A DNA stretch of 15,505 nucleotides from Thermoplasmata archaeon (lineage in GTDB: Archaea > Thermoplasmatota > Thermoplasmata > Lutacidiplasmatales > UBA184), in assembly GCA_030044695.1 (NCBI GenBank), contig JASIDM010000026.1, positions 1 through 15,505 of the forward strand. Direction: 5' to 3'. Shown piece by piece: positions 6,949-13,651 of the stretch. Position 1 is the first letter of the stretch. Each line of letters starts with the position of its first letter. Below the pieces are notes generated by a model. The model saw only the letters and a list, made by a program, of their open reading frames with translations, was not told the DNA's origin and made no database searches. A program made the position numbers and the translations under genes.

Positions 6949-8766
6949 GTGGCAGCCGCCGCCCGGGCCCCCGTAACGGTCGGCGGGGAGGGTCCCGCCG
7001 CCGCGCCCGAGGCGACCACCGCGACCGCCCCCGCCTCCGGGAACGCCGGGGAACCCTCGGCACCGGTCGTCCTGGACGTCCGGGACGCCCACACCTACTT
7101 CTACACCTACGACGGGGTCGTGCGGGCGCTGGACGGGGTCTCGTTCAAGCTGCGGCGGGGCGAGACGCTCGGGCTCGTCGGCGAGACCGGCTGCGGAAAG
7201 AGCGTGACCGCGTTCACGATCACCCGCCTCGTCGCCGAGCCGCCGGGGAGGATCGTCTCGGGCAAGATCCTGTTCCGGGGGGCGAACCTGCTCTGGGGGG
7301 TCGAGCGCGAAGCGACGTACCGCCCGGTCCCTGGGACCAAGCGGATCCTCGTCCGTCGCCGGTTCCGCCGGATCAAGCGGAACCTCGAGCGGATGTCGGC
7401 GATCCGCGGCGGCGGGATCGCGATGATCTTCCAGGAGCCGAGCCAGGCGATGAACCCCGTCTTCTCCGTCTCCAACCAGGTCGGCGAGGTCCTGTACCTC
7501 CACCGGGGGATCGAGATCGTCGACGGCATCCTGTCGGCCGACGCGCGGGCCCGTCGCCTCAAGCCGGCGCTCGAGCGGGCGCTCGCGGGGGCCGCCGGGG
7601 CGGAGGCCGAGGAGGTCGCCGCCACGCTGCGGGGGTTCCTGCCAGGGACGCCCGACGCGTCGGGCTCCCTCGGGACCCCCCCCGATCCCGCGAACGCGCC
7701 GCCGCTGCGGGTCGAGCGGGACGCCGAGGGGCGTCCCCGGCTCGAGGCGCATCGCCAGGCCCTGGAGACGATCCGGGACGCCGCCCGTCGGGACCAGCGG
7801 GCCACCGTCCGCGACACGGCGAGGAGCCTGGCCCGGGCCTACGGGCTACCCTCCCTCGAGACGGCGCTCGTCGCCTCGGCGTCGACGGCGTTGCCGGCCG
7901 GACCGGCGGGGCTGAGGCCGTTGTGGCGGCAGCTCGACCGGGTCCACCTGCCGGCAACCTCGCGGCGGTACCTGGTCCGCGAGCGGCGTCGGCTCGAGCT
8001 GGTGGCGGAGCTGCGCAAGCTCCACCTGGACGAGCTTCGGGAGGAGCGGCTCCTCTCCGGTCGCCGCCGGCGGCTCGGCGCCCTCCGGCGCGCCAACGGG
8101 CTGCGGCTGACGCCGTACCACCTCTGGGGGGTCCGCCGTCGGGTCGAGCGTCCCCTGCGCGAGGAGCTGCGCTGGAGGGTCGTCGAGCAGCTCGAGCGCG
8201 TCCAGATCGCGAACCCGGCGACGGTCGCGGGCGGCTACCCCCACGAGCTCTCCGGCGGGATGCTGCAGCGGGTGATGATCGCGACGACGCTGTCGATCGA
8301 CCCCCAGATCCTGATCGCCGACGAGCCGACGACCGCGCTGGACGTGACGATCCAGGCCCAGATCCTGGCGCTGATGCGCTCGCTGAAGGAGCGCGCGGGC
8401 ACGGCGATCATCCTGATCACCCACGACCTCGCCGTGATCGCGGAGGTCGCTGACCGGGTCTGCGTGATGTACGCGGGCCAGATCGTGGAGAACGCCCCCG
8501 TCTCCGAGCTGTTCGCCCGCCCGCTCCATCCGTACACCCAGGGGCTGCTCGCCTCGATCCCCCGGCTCGACCGGCCGGAGAAGGAGCTCGCGTCGATCCC
8601 GGGGTCGGTGCCGAACCTGATCGAGCCGCCGTCGGGCTGCCGGTTCCACCCTCGGTGCCCGCACGCCATGCCCGTCTGCAAGGAGCGACGCCCGCCGGTC
8701 ACCCAGGAGGGCGAGCGCCACCAGGTCGCCTGCTTCCTCTACCACGGACCCGAGGTCCGCGACTGA
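6949..8766 (+). CDS. Oligopeptide ABC transporter ATPase, OppD/DppD type, with a large insertion
   Basis: 605 residues against a usual 320-350. It hydrolyses ATP to drive peptide import. All ATPase motifs are intact: Walker A GETGCGKS at 78-85 (K84), Q-loop Q162 in FQEPSQAMNP, signature LSGGM at 434-438, Walker B ending D458-E459, D-loop TALD, and switch H492. The C-terminal oligopeptide-transporter domain (RPLHPYTQGLL, then GCRFHPRCPHAMPVC) has C-x5-C-x6-C-x17-C; in related OppD/OppF proteins such a cysteine set can hold a [4Fe-4S] cluster. Two insertions stand out: a short Arg-rich one before the Q-loop (about 115-150), and about 200 extra residues between Q-loop and signature (about 190-395), rich in Arg, Glu, Ala and Leu and probably helical. 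The GTG at 6949 is the only reasonable start, 7 bases after the upstream stop; about 40 low-complexity Ala/Pro/Thr residues follow it. Confidence 0.93.
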   Translation: MAAAARAPVTVGGEGPAAAPEATTATAPASGNAGEPSAPVVLDVRDAHTYFYTYDGVVRALDGVSFKLRRGETLGLVGETGCGKSVTAFTITRLVAEPPGRIVSGKILFRGANLLWGVEREATYRPVPGTKRILVRRRFRRIKRNLERMSAIRGGGIAMIFQEPSQAMNPVFSVSNQVGEVLYLHRGIEIVDGILSADARARRLKPALERALAGAAGAEAEEVAATLRGFLPGTPDASGSLGTPPDPANAPPLRVERDAEGRPRLEAHRQALETIRDAARRDQRATVRDTARSLARAYGLPSLETALVASASTALPAGPAGLRPLWRQLDRVHLPATSRRYLVRERRRLELVAELRKLHLDELREERLLSGRRRRLGALRRANGLRLTPYHLWGVRRRVERPLREELRWRVVEQLERVQIANPATVAGGYPHELSGGMLQRVMIATTLSIDPQILIADEPTTALDVTIQAQILALMRSLKERAGTAIILITHDLAVIAEVADRVCVMYAGQIVENAPVSELFARPLHPYTQGLLASIPRLDRPEKELASIPGSVPNLIEPPSGCRFHPRCPHAMPVCKERRPPVTQEGERHQVACFLYHGPEVRD

Positions 8767-8822
8767 GGCGGCGCCGCCAGGGGCTCTCCCGGCCCCGGCG
8801 GGCCTGCGGTGGAAAGGGTGTT

Positions 8823-8846
8823 CCCGGGCGGCGGTCGCCGCCCGGG
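8823..8846. terminator. GC-rich hairpin between convergent genes
   Basis: CCCGGGCGGC and its exact reverse complement flank GGTC, giving a perfect 10-bp stem with a 4-base loop (11 pairs by symmetry). It lies between the ATPase stop at 8766 and the binding-protein stop at 8864, in the short spacer where the two convergent messages end. There is no T-run on either strand, so it is not a standard archaeal terminator; it may instead block antisense read-through or protect 3' ends. A 12-base palindrome GGCGGCGCCGCC also sits at 8767-8778. Confidence 0.5.
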
Positions 8847-8863
8847 TGGGTCAGGTCCTCGGC

Positions 8864-11800
8864 TCAGCTGACGACGCCGTTCCCCTGCATGAAGTAGTAG
8901 TTCAGCGTCGTCCCGCCGGCCGACGTGACGATGTTCGTGTCGATCGACGCCGGGTTGATCCACGGGGCGTAGCTGTCGACCTGGACGCTCTGCCCATCGG
9001 GGATGATCAGGGCGAGCTCGGAGAAGATCGCATCCGCCTCGTCGTAGGCGATCTTCCCCTGGGCGAGGTTCGGGTCGGCGTTGGCGTAGTTGATCGCCCA
9101 GACCGTCACGTTGTAGGCGATCTCCTGGCAGTCGTTCGGAACGAAGCCCAGGTTCGCCCAGTAGGCGAGGTCGCCCAGGGTCAGCGCCGTGTGGCCCGTG
9201 CAGATCGGGTCCGACGCGTTGGCGTAGCTCCCGCCGTAGTCTCCGGCGAGGGTCTGCCAGACCGCGTCCGGGCCCGTGTACGTCGCGTTCGGCAGGACCA
9301 GCGGGATCGCGTAGTCCCACGGGCTCGAGTAGTCGGGGGCCCAGGCGAGGTTCCAGAAGGCGAGGCCGGTGTGCCCCGGGGTCCCGATGTTCGCGCCGAG
9401 CTGGGAGAACGACAGGTCGAACGTGTCCGGCTGGATCGCGCCCCCGCTCGCCTGGGAGATGATCTGCTCCATCAGGACGTACGTCGAGTCCAGCGGGGTG
9501 TCGTCGATCTCGCCGATCAGCGGGAAGACCAGCGGGTTGTGCGAGTTGTACTGGCCGGGCCCGGGCCCGAACTGCGGGTCGTAGAGCGGCGAGGCCGGGT
9601 CGATCAGCTGGTCCCAGTACCAGGCGATGGTGTACTTCATCTCGTAGGCGTCCGGGGTCGTCTGGTTGGTGATCGGGTTGGTGAACTCGCCGGTCGTGAC
9701 GTTGTAGTTCGGGAACGAGACGTTCGTCGGGTAGTAGTTCGCCATATCCTGCGGGATGAACCCGCCGAAGTTGAAGAAATACTGGATCCCGTCGGCGGTG
9801 AACAGCGTGCTCTCCACCGTGGCGTACGGGATCGAGGTCGCGAGGAAGTCCCGCAGGCCGACGTAGGAGAACGTGTTCGCCTGGATGTTCGTCGAGTAGA
9901 TGTCGATCGACTTGAGCGTCGTGAGGTCGATCTCGAGGTTCATCAGCAGGAAGGCGATGTCCAGCGTCGGCGCGGCCTTGATCCCGAGCAGACCCTTCTG
10001 CTCCAAGGTCAGGAGCGTCGTGGTGTCCGCCGGCGTGATCGCCGCGAGATCGGCGTAGCCGGACTCGTAGTCGGCGATCCCCTGCTGGTCGGAGAGCTCC
10101 CACTGGACGTTGACCCGGTTGACGTACGTCCCGGGCATCGGCAGGCATTCCGGCTGGCCGGCGCAGCCCGCCGGTTGCTTGTAGTAGGGGTTCGCCTCCA
10201 TCACGTAGCCGAGCTCGAAGTTCGCCGTCCCGACGAGGCGGTATGGCCCGCTCCCGGCGGCGACCAAGCGGGACGCCGGGGTCCCCGCGGGATAGTCGTT
10301 GCCGACGGCGATCTCGAAGGCATCCCAGGAGGTCGGCGAGAGCGTGCTCAGGTACGTCTGCCAGGCCGAGGTGTTCGTGGTGTTGGTCGGCACCCCGCCG
10401 GGGAAGGCGCAGACCGAGTTCGGCCCGTTGGCCGACCAGCCCGGCGGCGCGACGCCGATGTCGACGTAGTAGCTGCACTCCACGACGCTGCCGCCGAGCG
10501 GGTCCGCGACCAGCTGCAGGAAGTTCGGCCAGGAGTGGTTGCCGCCCCAGGCGTTGAAGGTGATGCAGCCGTGCTCGTGCGTCAGGGCGAGGGTCGGGCA
10601 GTACGCCGTGTCGTTGATCAGCATCGAGCCGAGGATCTGGTTCGGCGTGTTGTTGTACGGGTAGTGAATGCCGTTGTCCCAGGTGGCGCTCCCGTTCGGC
10701 AGCAGCGCCTGGGCGAGGATCCAGCCGTTGTAGTACCCGACCCCCGGAAGGTTCGCCGAGGCCATCGCCCGGGCGACGGAGAACATCACGTCGATCGGGT
10801 AGACGGGCTGCGGGTCGCCGGTCGTCGGGTCGTAGAACGTGGCGCCCTTATCGATGACGAACGTCCAGTATTCGGGCGGGCTCCCGGTCGCCGACGTGTT
10901 GTCGACGACCAGGTCCTTGCCGTAGAGGTAGGTGCACCCGGATCCGCTGGGGACGCAGGTGCTGATCTCGGGGATGTAGCTGGAGGGGTCGGCCGACGTC
11001 TGGGTCCCGTTGTAGCCCACGAGGGACTCGTAGATGTTCCAGATCGGCTCCTCGCCGACCGTGTCGTAGTCGGTCGCCGGGTCCAGCCCGCCGATCGGCG
11101 GCCCGCCGTCCTCGACGATGTTGAGGGTCCCGGCGTGCGGGCTCGTCGCCTTGGAGGCCTGGCACTCGCTGCACGACGGACCGAGGACGTTCGCCCCCAG
11201 GACGTCGACCTCCCAGGTGTAGTTCTGGTAGATCGTCGTGGGGTCGGTGGTCACCGGGCCGACGAACCGGAGATCGTAGATCCCCGGGTTCGCGAAGGTG
11301 AACGTCGCGGAGGCGGACGTGGCGTTGTGCACGTAGTCGGACTCGGTGGCGGCGCTCGGGAACTCGAGCGACGGGGCGTCCGTGGTGTAGTTGAGGTCCA
11401 CGGGGGCGGCGGCGTACGAGCCGCTGACGGAGACGCTCCCCCCCGCGGGGATCCACGGGTAGACCCCACCCGAGGAGTTCTGGAACGTGGTGGCGAGGGT
11501 CGGGTAGTAGCCGAGGCTGAGGTTCCCGAGGTTCTGGGTCGTCTGCAGCGGGAAGTACTGCGACGAGCCCGTATGGACCGTCCCGCCGACCGTCGCGTTG
11601 GCGAAGATCACGAACTGCCCGAGCACCGAATAGGTGTGGGTGAACGTCCCGGAGGTCCCGGTGTCGACGGCCCCGTCCCCCCAGTTGATCGCGTAGGACG
11701 AGGCGGTCTCCCCTCCGGTCAGGCTCACCGTGGCCGGGATGGAGTTGCCGATCGCGACGGAGAGCAGGGACTGGCCGAAGCCGGGCGTGTAGGGGATGTA

Positions 11801-12016
11801 CACCGACACGTCGTTGGTCGCCGACGACGGCTTGCAGATCGACACCGGCTGGCAGCTGGTCGTGGAGGAGGACGTCGCGAGCCCCTTGACGCCGAAGTAC
11901 CCTCCGGCCCCCACCAGGATCACGACGACGACCAGGACCGCCGCCGCCGCGCCGGGGGAGGCCCCCTGGCGATTCCGTCGTAGGCCACCCCGTCGCCGCG
12001 AACCGAATCGCGTCAT
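8864..12016 (-). CDS. Very large membrane-anchored solute-binding protein (SBP family 5) with PKD-like domain
   Basis: 1050 residues, about twice the normal OppA/DppA size. It would capture peptides outside the cell and deliver them to the permeases. A basic N-terminus (Arg-rich to residue 16) precedes one hydrophobic helix at about 22-43, a signal anchor or archaeal class III-type signal. A PKD-like domain at about 65-165 contains INWGDG (W112) and FTHTYSVLGQFVI. A second beta-rich module at about 180-275 ends YDLRFVGPVTT. The SBP_bac_5 domain runs from about 297 to the end: TLNIVEDGGPPIGGLDPATDYD, then IWNIYESLVGYNG, AGSGPYRLVG, and the late LAWAPDYSSPWDYAIPLVL. Many Asn sequons and over ten cysteines fit a glycosylated, disulfide-bonded surface protein. 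The ATG at 12014-12016 follows GGAGG six bases upstream. It lies 88 bases downstream of the zinc-finger gene on the same strand and converges on the transporter operon. Confidence 0.9.
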   Translation of the reverse strand: MTRFGSRRRGGLRRNRQGASPGAAAAVLVVVVILVGAGGYFGVKGLATSSSTTSCQPVSICKPSSATNDVSVYIPYTPGFGQSLLSVAIGNSIPATVSLTGGETASSYAINWGDGAVDTGTSGTFTHTYSVLGQFVIFANATVGGTVHTGSSQYFPLQTTQNLGNLSLGYYPTLATTFQNSSGGVYPWIPAGGSVSVSGSYAAAPVDLNYTTDAPSLEFPSAATESDYVHNATSASATFTFANPGIYDLRFVGPVTTDPTTIYQNYTWEVDVLGANVLGPSCSECQASKATSPHAGTLNIVEDGGPPIGGLDPATDYDTVGEEPIWNIYESLVGYNGTQTSADPSSYIPEISTCVPSGSGCTYLYGKDLVVDNTSATGSPPEYWTFVIDKGATFYDPTTGDPQPVYPIDVMFSVARAMASANLPGVGYYNGWILAQALLPNGSATWDNGIHYPYNNTPNQILGSMLINDTAYCPTLALTHEHGCITFNAWGGNHSWPNFLQLVADPLGGSVVECSYYVDIGVAPPGWSANGPNSVCAFPGGVPTNTTNTSAWQTYLSTLSPTSWDAFEIAVGNDYPAGTPASRLVAAGSGPYRLVGTANFELGYVMEANPYYKQPAGCAGQPECLPMPGTYVNRVNVQWELSDQQGIADYESGYADLAAITPADTTTLLTLEQKGLLGIKAAPTLDIAFLLMNLEIDLTTLKSIDIYSTNIQANTFSYVGLRDFLATSIPYATVESTLFTADGIQYFFNFGGFIPQDMANYYPTNVSFPNYNVTTGEFTNPITNQTTPDAYEMKYTIAWYWDQLIDPASPLYDPQFGPGPGQYNSHNPLVFPLIGEIDDTPLDSTYVLMEQIISQASGGAIQPDTFDLSFSQLGANIGTPGHTGLAFWNLAWAPDYSSPWDYAIPLVLPNATYTGPDAVWQTLAGDYGGSYANASDPICTGHTALTLGDLAYWANLGFVPNDCQEIAYNVTVWAINYANADPNLAQGKIAYDEADAIFSELALIIPDGQSVQVDSYAPWINPASIDTNIVTSAGGTTLNYYFMQGNGVVS

Positions 12017-12022
12017 TCGTTC

Positions 12023-12027
12023 CCTCC
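12023..12027 (-). promoter_or_regulatory. Shine-Dalgarno site of the solute-binding protein gene
   Basis: GGAGG on the minus strand, six bases before the ATG at 12016. It is partly self-complementary to CTCC four bases upstream (CTCC-TCAC-GGAG), so a small hairpin could mask it. A real Shine-Dalgarno site here contrasts with the leaderless-looking start of the upstream gene. Confidence 0.55.
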
Positions 12028-12104
12028 GTGAGGAGTGTGACGTCTCGGCCTGTACCAGGGCCGGCGCTCGGTAAGTACCTTAGCGGGAGGGCGTTCAGGC
12101 ATCG

Positions 12105-13349
12105 TCACTCCACCCCGTGCTCGCTCTTGGCGTGGGCCGCGAGCTCCTCCGGGGAGCCGAACGTTCGGCCGCAGAACGAGCAGGTGTTGCTCGCGCCGCT
12201 CGGGGCCTTCCCTTCGGGCCCGGACCACTGCTTCGGCGCCGGCCCGCCGGCGCCGGGACCGAGCAGCCACCGCGCGACGACGAACATCACGACGAACCCG
12301 ATGATGAGGCCCACCAGGAGCAGGACCGTGTCGGACGCCGCCGGGCTGAGCCCGCCGAGCCCCTTCACGACGTTGCTCGTGGAGTTGTAGTAGACGTAGG
12401 AGGCGTTGTTGATCGCCAGGATCCCCGAGGTCGTGACGTTCGTGTACGGCGTGAACAGCTGGAGGGTGTACGGGTAGTTCCCGCCCGTCGGCTCGTACCA
12501 GCTGATCACCGGCTCGACTCCGCCCACGGCCAGCAGCGACTTCGACAGGAGCACCGACCGCGTGCCGTGGACCTCCGTCGACGAGTAGACCGTCAGGGCG
12601 ACCCGGCCTACGTACTGGCCGGTGTACGCCGCGCTGAGGTTGTAGGTGTACGTCGACCGGGACTCCGAGAACAGCAGGTTCTCGGTCGGCTCACTGAACA
12701 CGAGCGACGTCGCCGGGGTGGTGTCGATCTCGACCCAAGCCGCCGTGGTGAGGTCGAACTCGAACGTGGTGTTCGAGTTCGCGGTGATGTTCGTGCCGTT
12801 GATCGGGGGCACGTTGCCCTGGATCGCCGCCCGGACCACGAACTCCACCGGGTCCGTCAGCACGCCCGGGCAGTGGAGCAGGAGGGAGGTGGCGTTCATC
12901 GTGGACGAACTGACGTTGAACGAGGTGTTCAGGAACTGGCTGCTCAGGTTAGAGAGGTTGCTGTTGTTCGTGACCAGGCTCTCGAGGCTCAGGTTCTCGC
13001 ACAGCGCCCCGGTCAGTTCGTCCTCGACGTCGGCCCAGAGGGTCACGTTCTGCGGGGTGATGGTGGCGGAGGTGACGTTCAGGGTGAAGTCGACGGGGAC
13101 CGGCCCTACGGGCAGGACCGTGTAGGTGGGAAGGGTGCTCGTGACGTTGACGCTCGCGTTCGTCACGTTGCCCGACGCCGACGGCACCGGCCCCGACGGG
13201 TGGACGAGCGCCAGGCGGGCCCCGGCGGCGTCCGAGATCGGGTCGGCGGTGTGCGACGTGGGGGCGGCCAACGGCCCGAAACCCACGAGCGTCGCGACGG
13301 TCAGCAAGCCCACGACCGCTACCAGAACAAGCCTCACGGCAGAACTCAC
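12105..13349 (-). CDS. Single-pass, sequon-rich surface protein with a cytoplasmic C2H2 zinc finger
   Basis: 414 residues; family not recognised. An N-terminal signal peptide (hydrophobic about 5-28) is followed by an ectodomain of roughly 310 residues carrying 19 Asn-X-Ser/Thr sequons and beta-rich segments such as STYTYNLSAAYTGQYVGRVAL. One membrane helix lies at about 341-362 (VLLLVGLIIGFVVMFVVARWLL). A Gly/Pro/Ser linker leads to a C-terminal C2H2 finger with C390, C393, H406 and H411 (C-x2-C-x12-H-x4-H) and the usual aromatic and Leu positions in RTF and EELAA. With a cleaved signal, the finger is predicted to face the cytoplasm. The start is GTG at 13347-13349: a TATA-like TTTTTAAG is centred 28 bases upstream, so the message is probably leaderless. 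The solute-binding protein follows after 88 bases. The finger could bind DNA, RNA or protein; role as sensor or adaptor is inference. Confidence 0.85.
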   Translation of the reverse strand: MSSAVRLVLVAVVGLLTVATLVGFGPLAAPTSHTADPISDAAGARLALVHPSGPVPSASGNVTNASVNVTSTLPTYTVLPVGPVPVDFTLNVTSATITPQNVTLWADVEDELTGALCENLSLESLVTNNSNLSNLSSQFLNTSFNVSSSTMNATSLLLHCPGVLTDPVEFVVRAAIQGNVPPINGTNITANSNTTFEFDLTTAAWVEIDTTPATSLVFSEPTENLLFSESRSTYTYNLSAAYTGQYVGRVALTVYSSTEVHGTRSVLLSKSLLAVGGVEPVISWYEPTGGNYPYTLQLFTPYTNVTTSGILAINNASYVYYNSTSNVVKGLGGLSPAASDTVLLLVGLIIGFVVMFVVARWLLGPGAGGPAPKQWSGPEGKAPSGASNTCSFCGRTFGSPEELAAHAKSEHGVE

Positions 13350-13372
13350 CGAAAAAAATAGGGCGGGAGGGG

Positions 13373-13381
13373 CTTAAAAAT
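13373..13381 (-). promoter_or_regulatory. TATA box for the zinc-finger gene (leaderless)
   Basis: On the minus strand ATTTTTAAG is centred about 28 bases before the GTG start, the spacing expected when transcription begins at or next to the start codon. The same A/T block could also serve a plus-strand promoter. Confidence 0.55.
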
Positions 13382-13386
13382 CCTAG

Positions 13387-13398
13387 TTCGGACTCGAA
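13387..13398. repeat. Inverted repeat just upstream of the zinc-finger promoter
   Basis: TTCG-GACT-CGAA forms a 4-bp dyad and overlaps a second imperfect dyad, GGACTCGAATCC at 13390-13402. It sits directly upstream of the TATA box, where archaeal regulators often bind. Short dyads are common by chance. Confidence 0.35.
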
Positions 13399-13592
13399 TC
13401 CAGCCCAAGTCAGGGCCCGGGGGCGGCCCGGCGCTACGCCCGCGAGCGCGGGGCGAGCTCCGCCGCGGCCGCCGCTACCTCGGTCGAAGGCCGCGAGAAC
13501 GCCCCCGTTCGGGGAGCGCGGCGGTGGCGGGCTCCGGAGATAGCTGGTTACCGGCGAGCGGTCGTCCCAGGTCATGCGTCCGACCCGTCGCT

Positions 13593-13600
13593 CTATTTAG
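13593..13600 (+). promoter_or_regulatory. TATA box for the OppF-type ATPase
   Basis: CTATTTAG in a GC-rich surrounding. Transcription would start near 13623, about 29 bases before the ATG at 13652. This gives the ATPase its own promoter, apart from the permease operon. Confidence 0.5.
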
Positions 13601-13651
13601 GTAGGCACCCCTAGTGGAGCCGCGGGTTCCTCCGGGGCCCGTTCCGAACCG

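Larger units (their letters stand above)
13350..13651. other. Divergent intergenic region
   Basis: About 300 bases without a convincing gene, between the minus-strand zinc-finger gene and the plus-strand OppF-type ATPase. The left end (13350-13382) is strikingly AT-rich for this window, with a seven-base A-run and TTAAAAAT. A small inverted repeat lies at 13387-13398. The middle (about 13400-13560) is extremely GC-rich with several short dyads but no stable reading frame or RNA family I recognise. The right end holds the TATA box for the ATPase. Confidence 0.6.

Noticed and set aside
7510..8140. Frameshift or fusion as the cause of the long OppD-type ATPase.
   Set aside because: The frame is continuous, codon composition stays the same, and all ATPase motifs occur once and in order on both sides of the insert.
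8846..11983. A plus-strand frame of more than 1,000 codons opposite the solute-binding protein gene.
   Set aside because: Its composition is almost only Arg, Val, Gly, Asp and Ala, with no motif, while the opposite strand encodes a clear secreted protein.
12117..13361. A 414-codon plus-strand frame opposite the zinc-finger gene.
   Set aside because: Low-complexity Arg/Gly/Val/Asp composition; the minus strand has a signal peptide, membrane helix and zinc finger in order.
13386..13404. GACTCGAATCC looks like part of a tRNA T-arm.
   Set aside because: The TTC of the T-loop and the matching stem are absent on both strands, and no acceptor, D or anticodon arm can be built around it.
13538..13549. 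GATAGCTGGTTA resembles a conserved 23S rRNA segment.
   Set aside because: The match is about ten bases and the flanks show no rRNA similarity.
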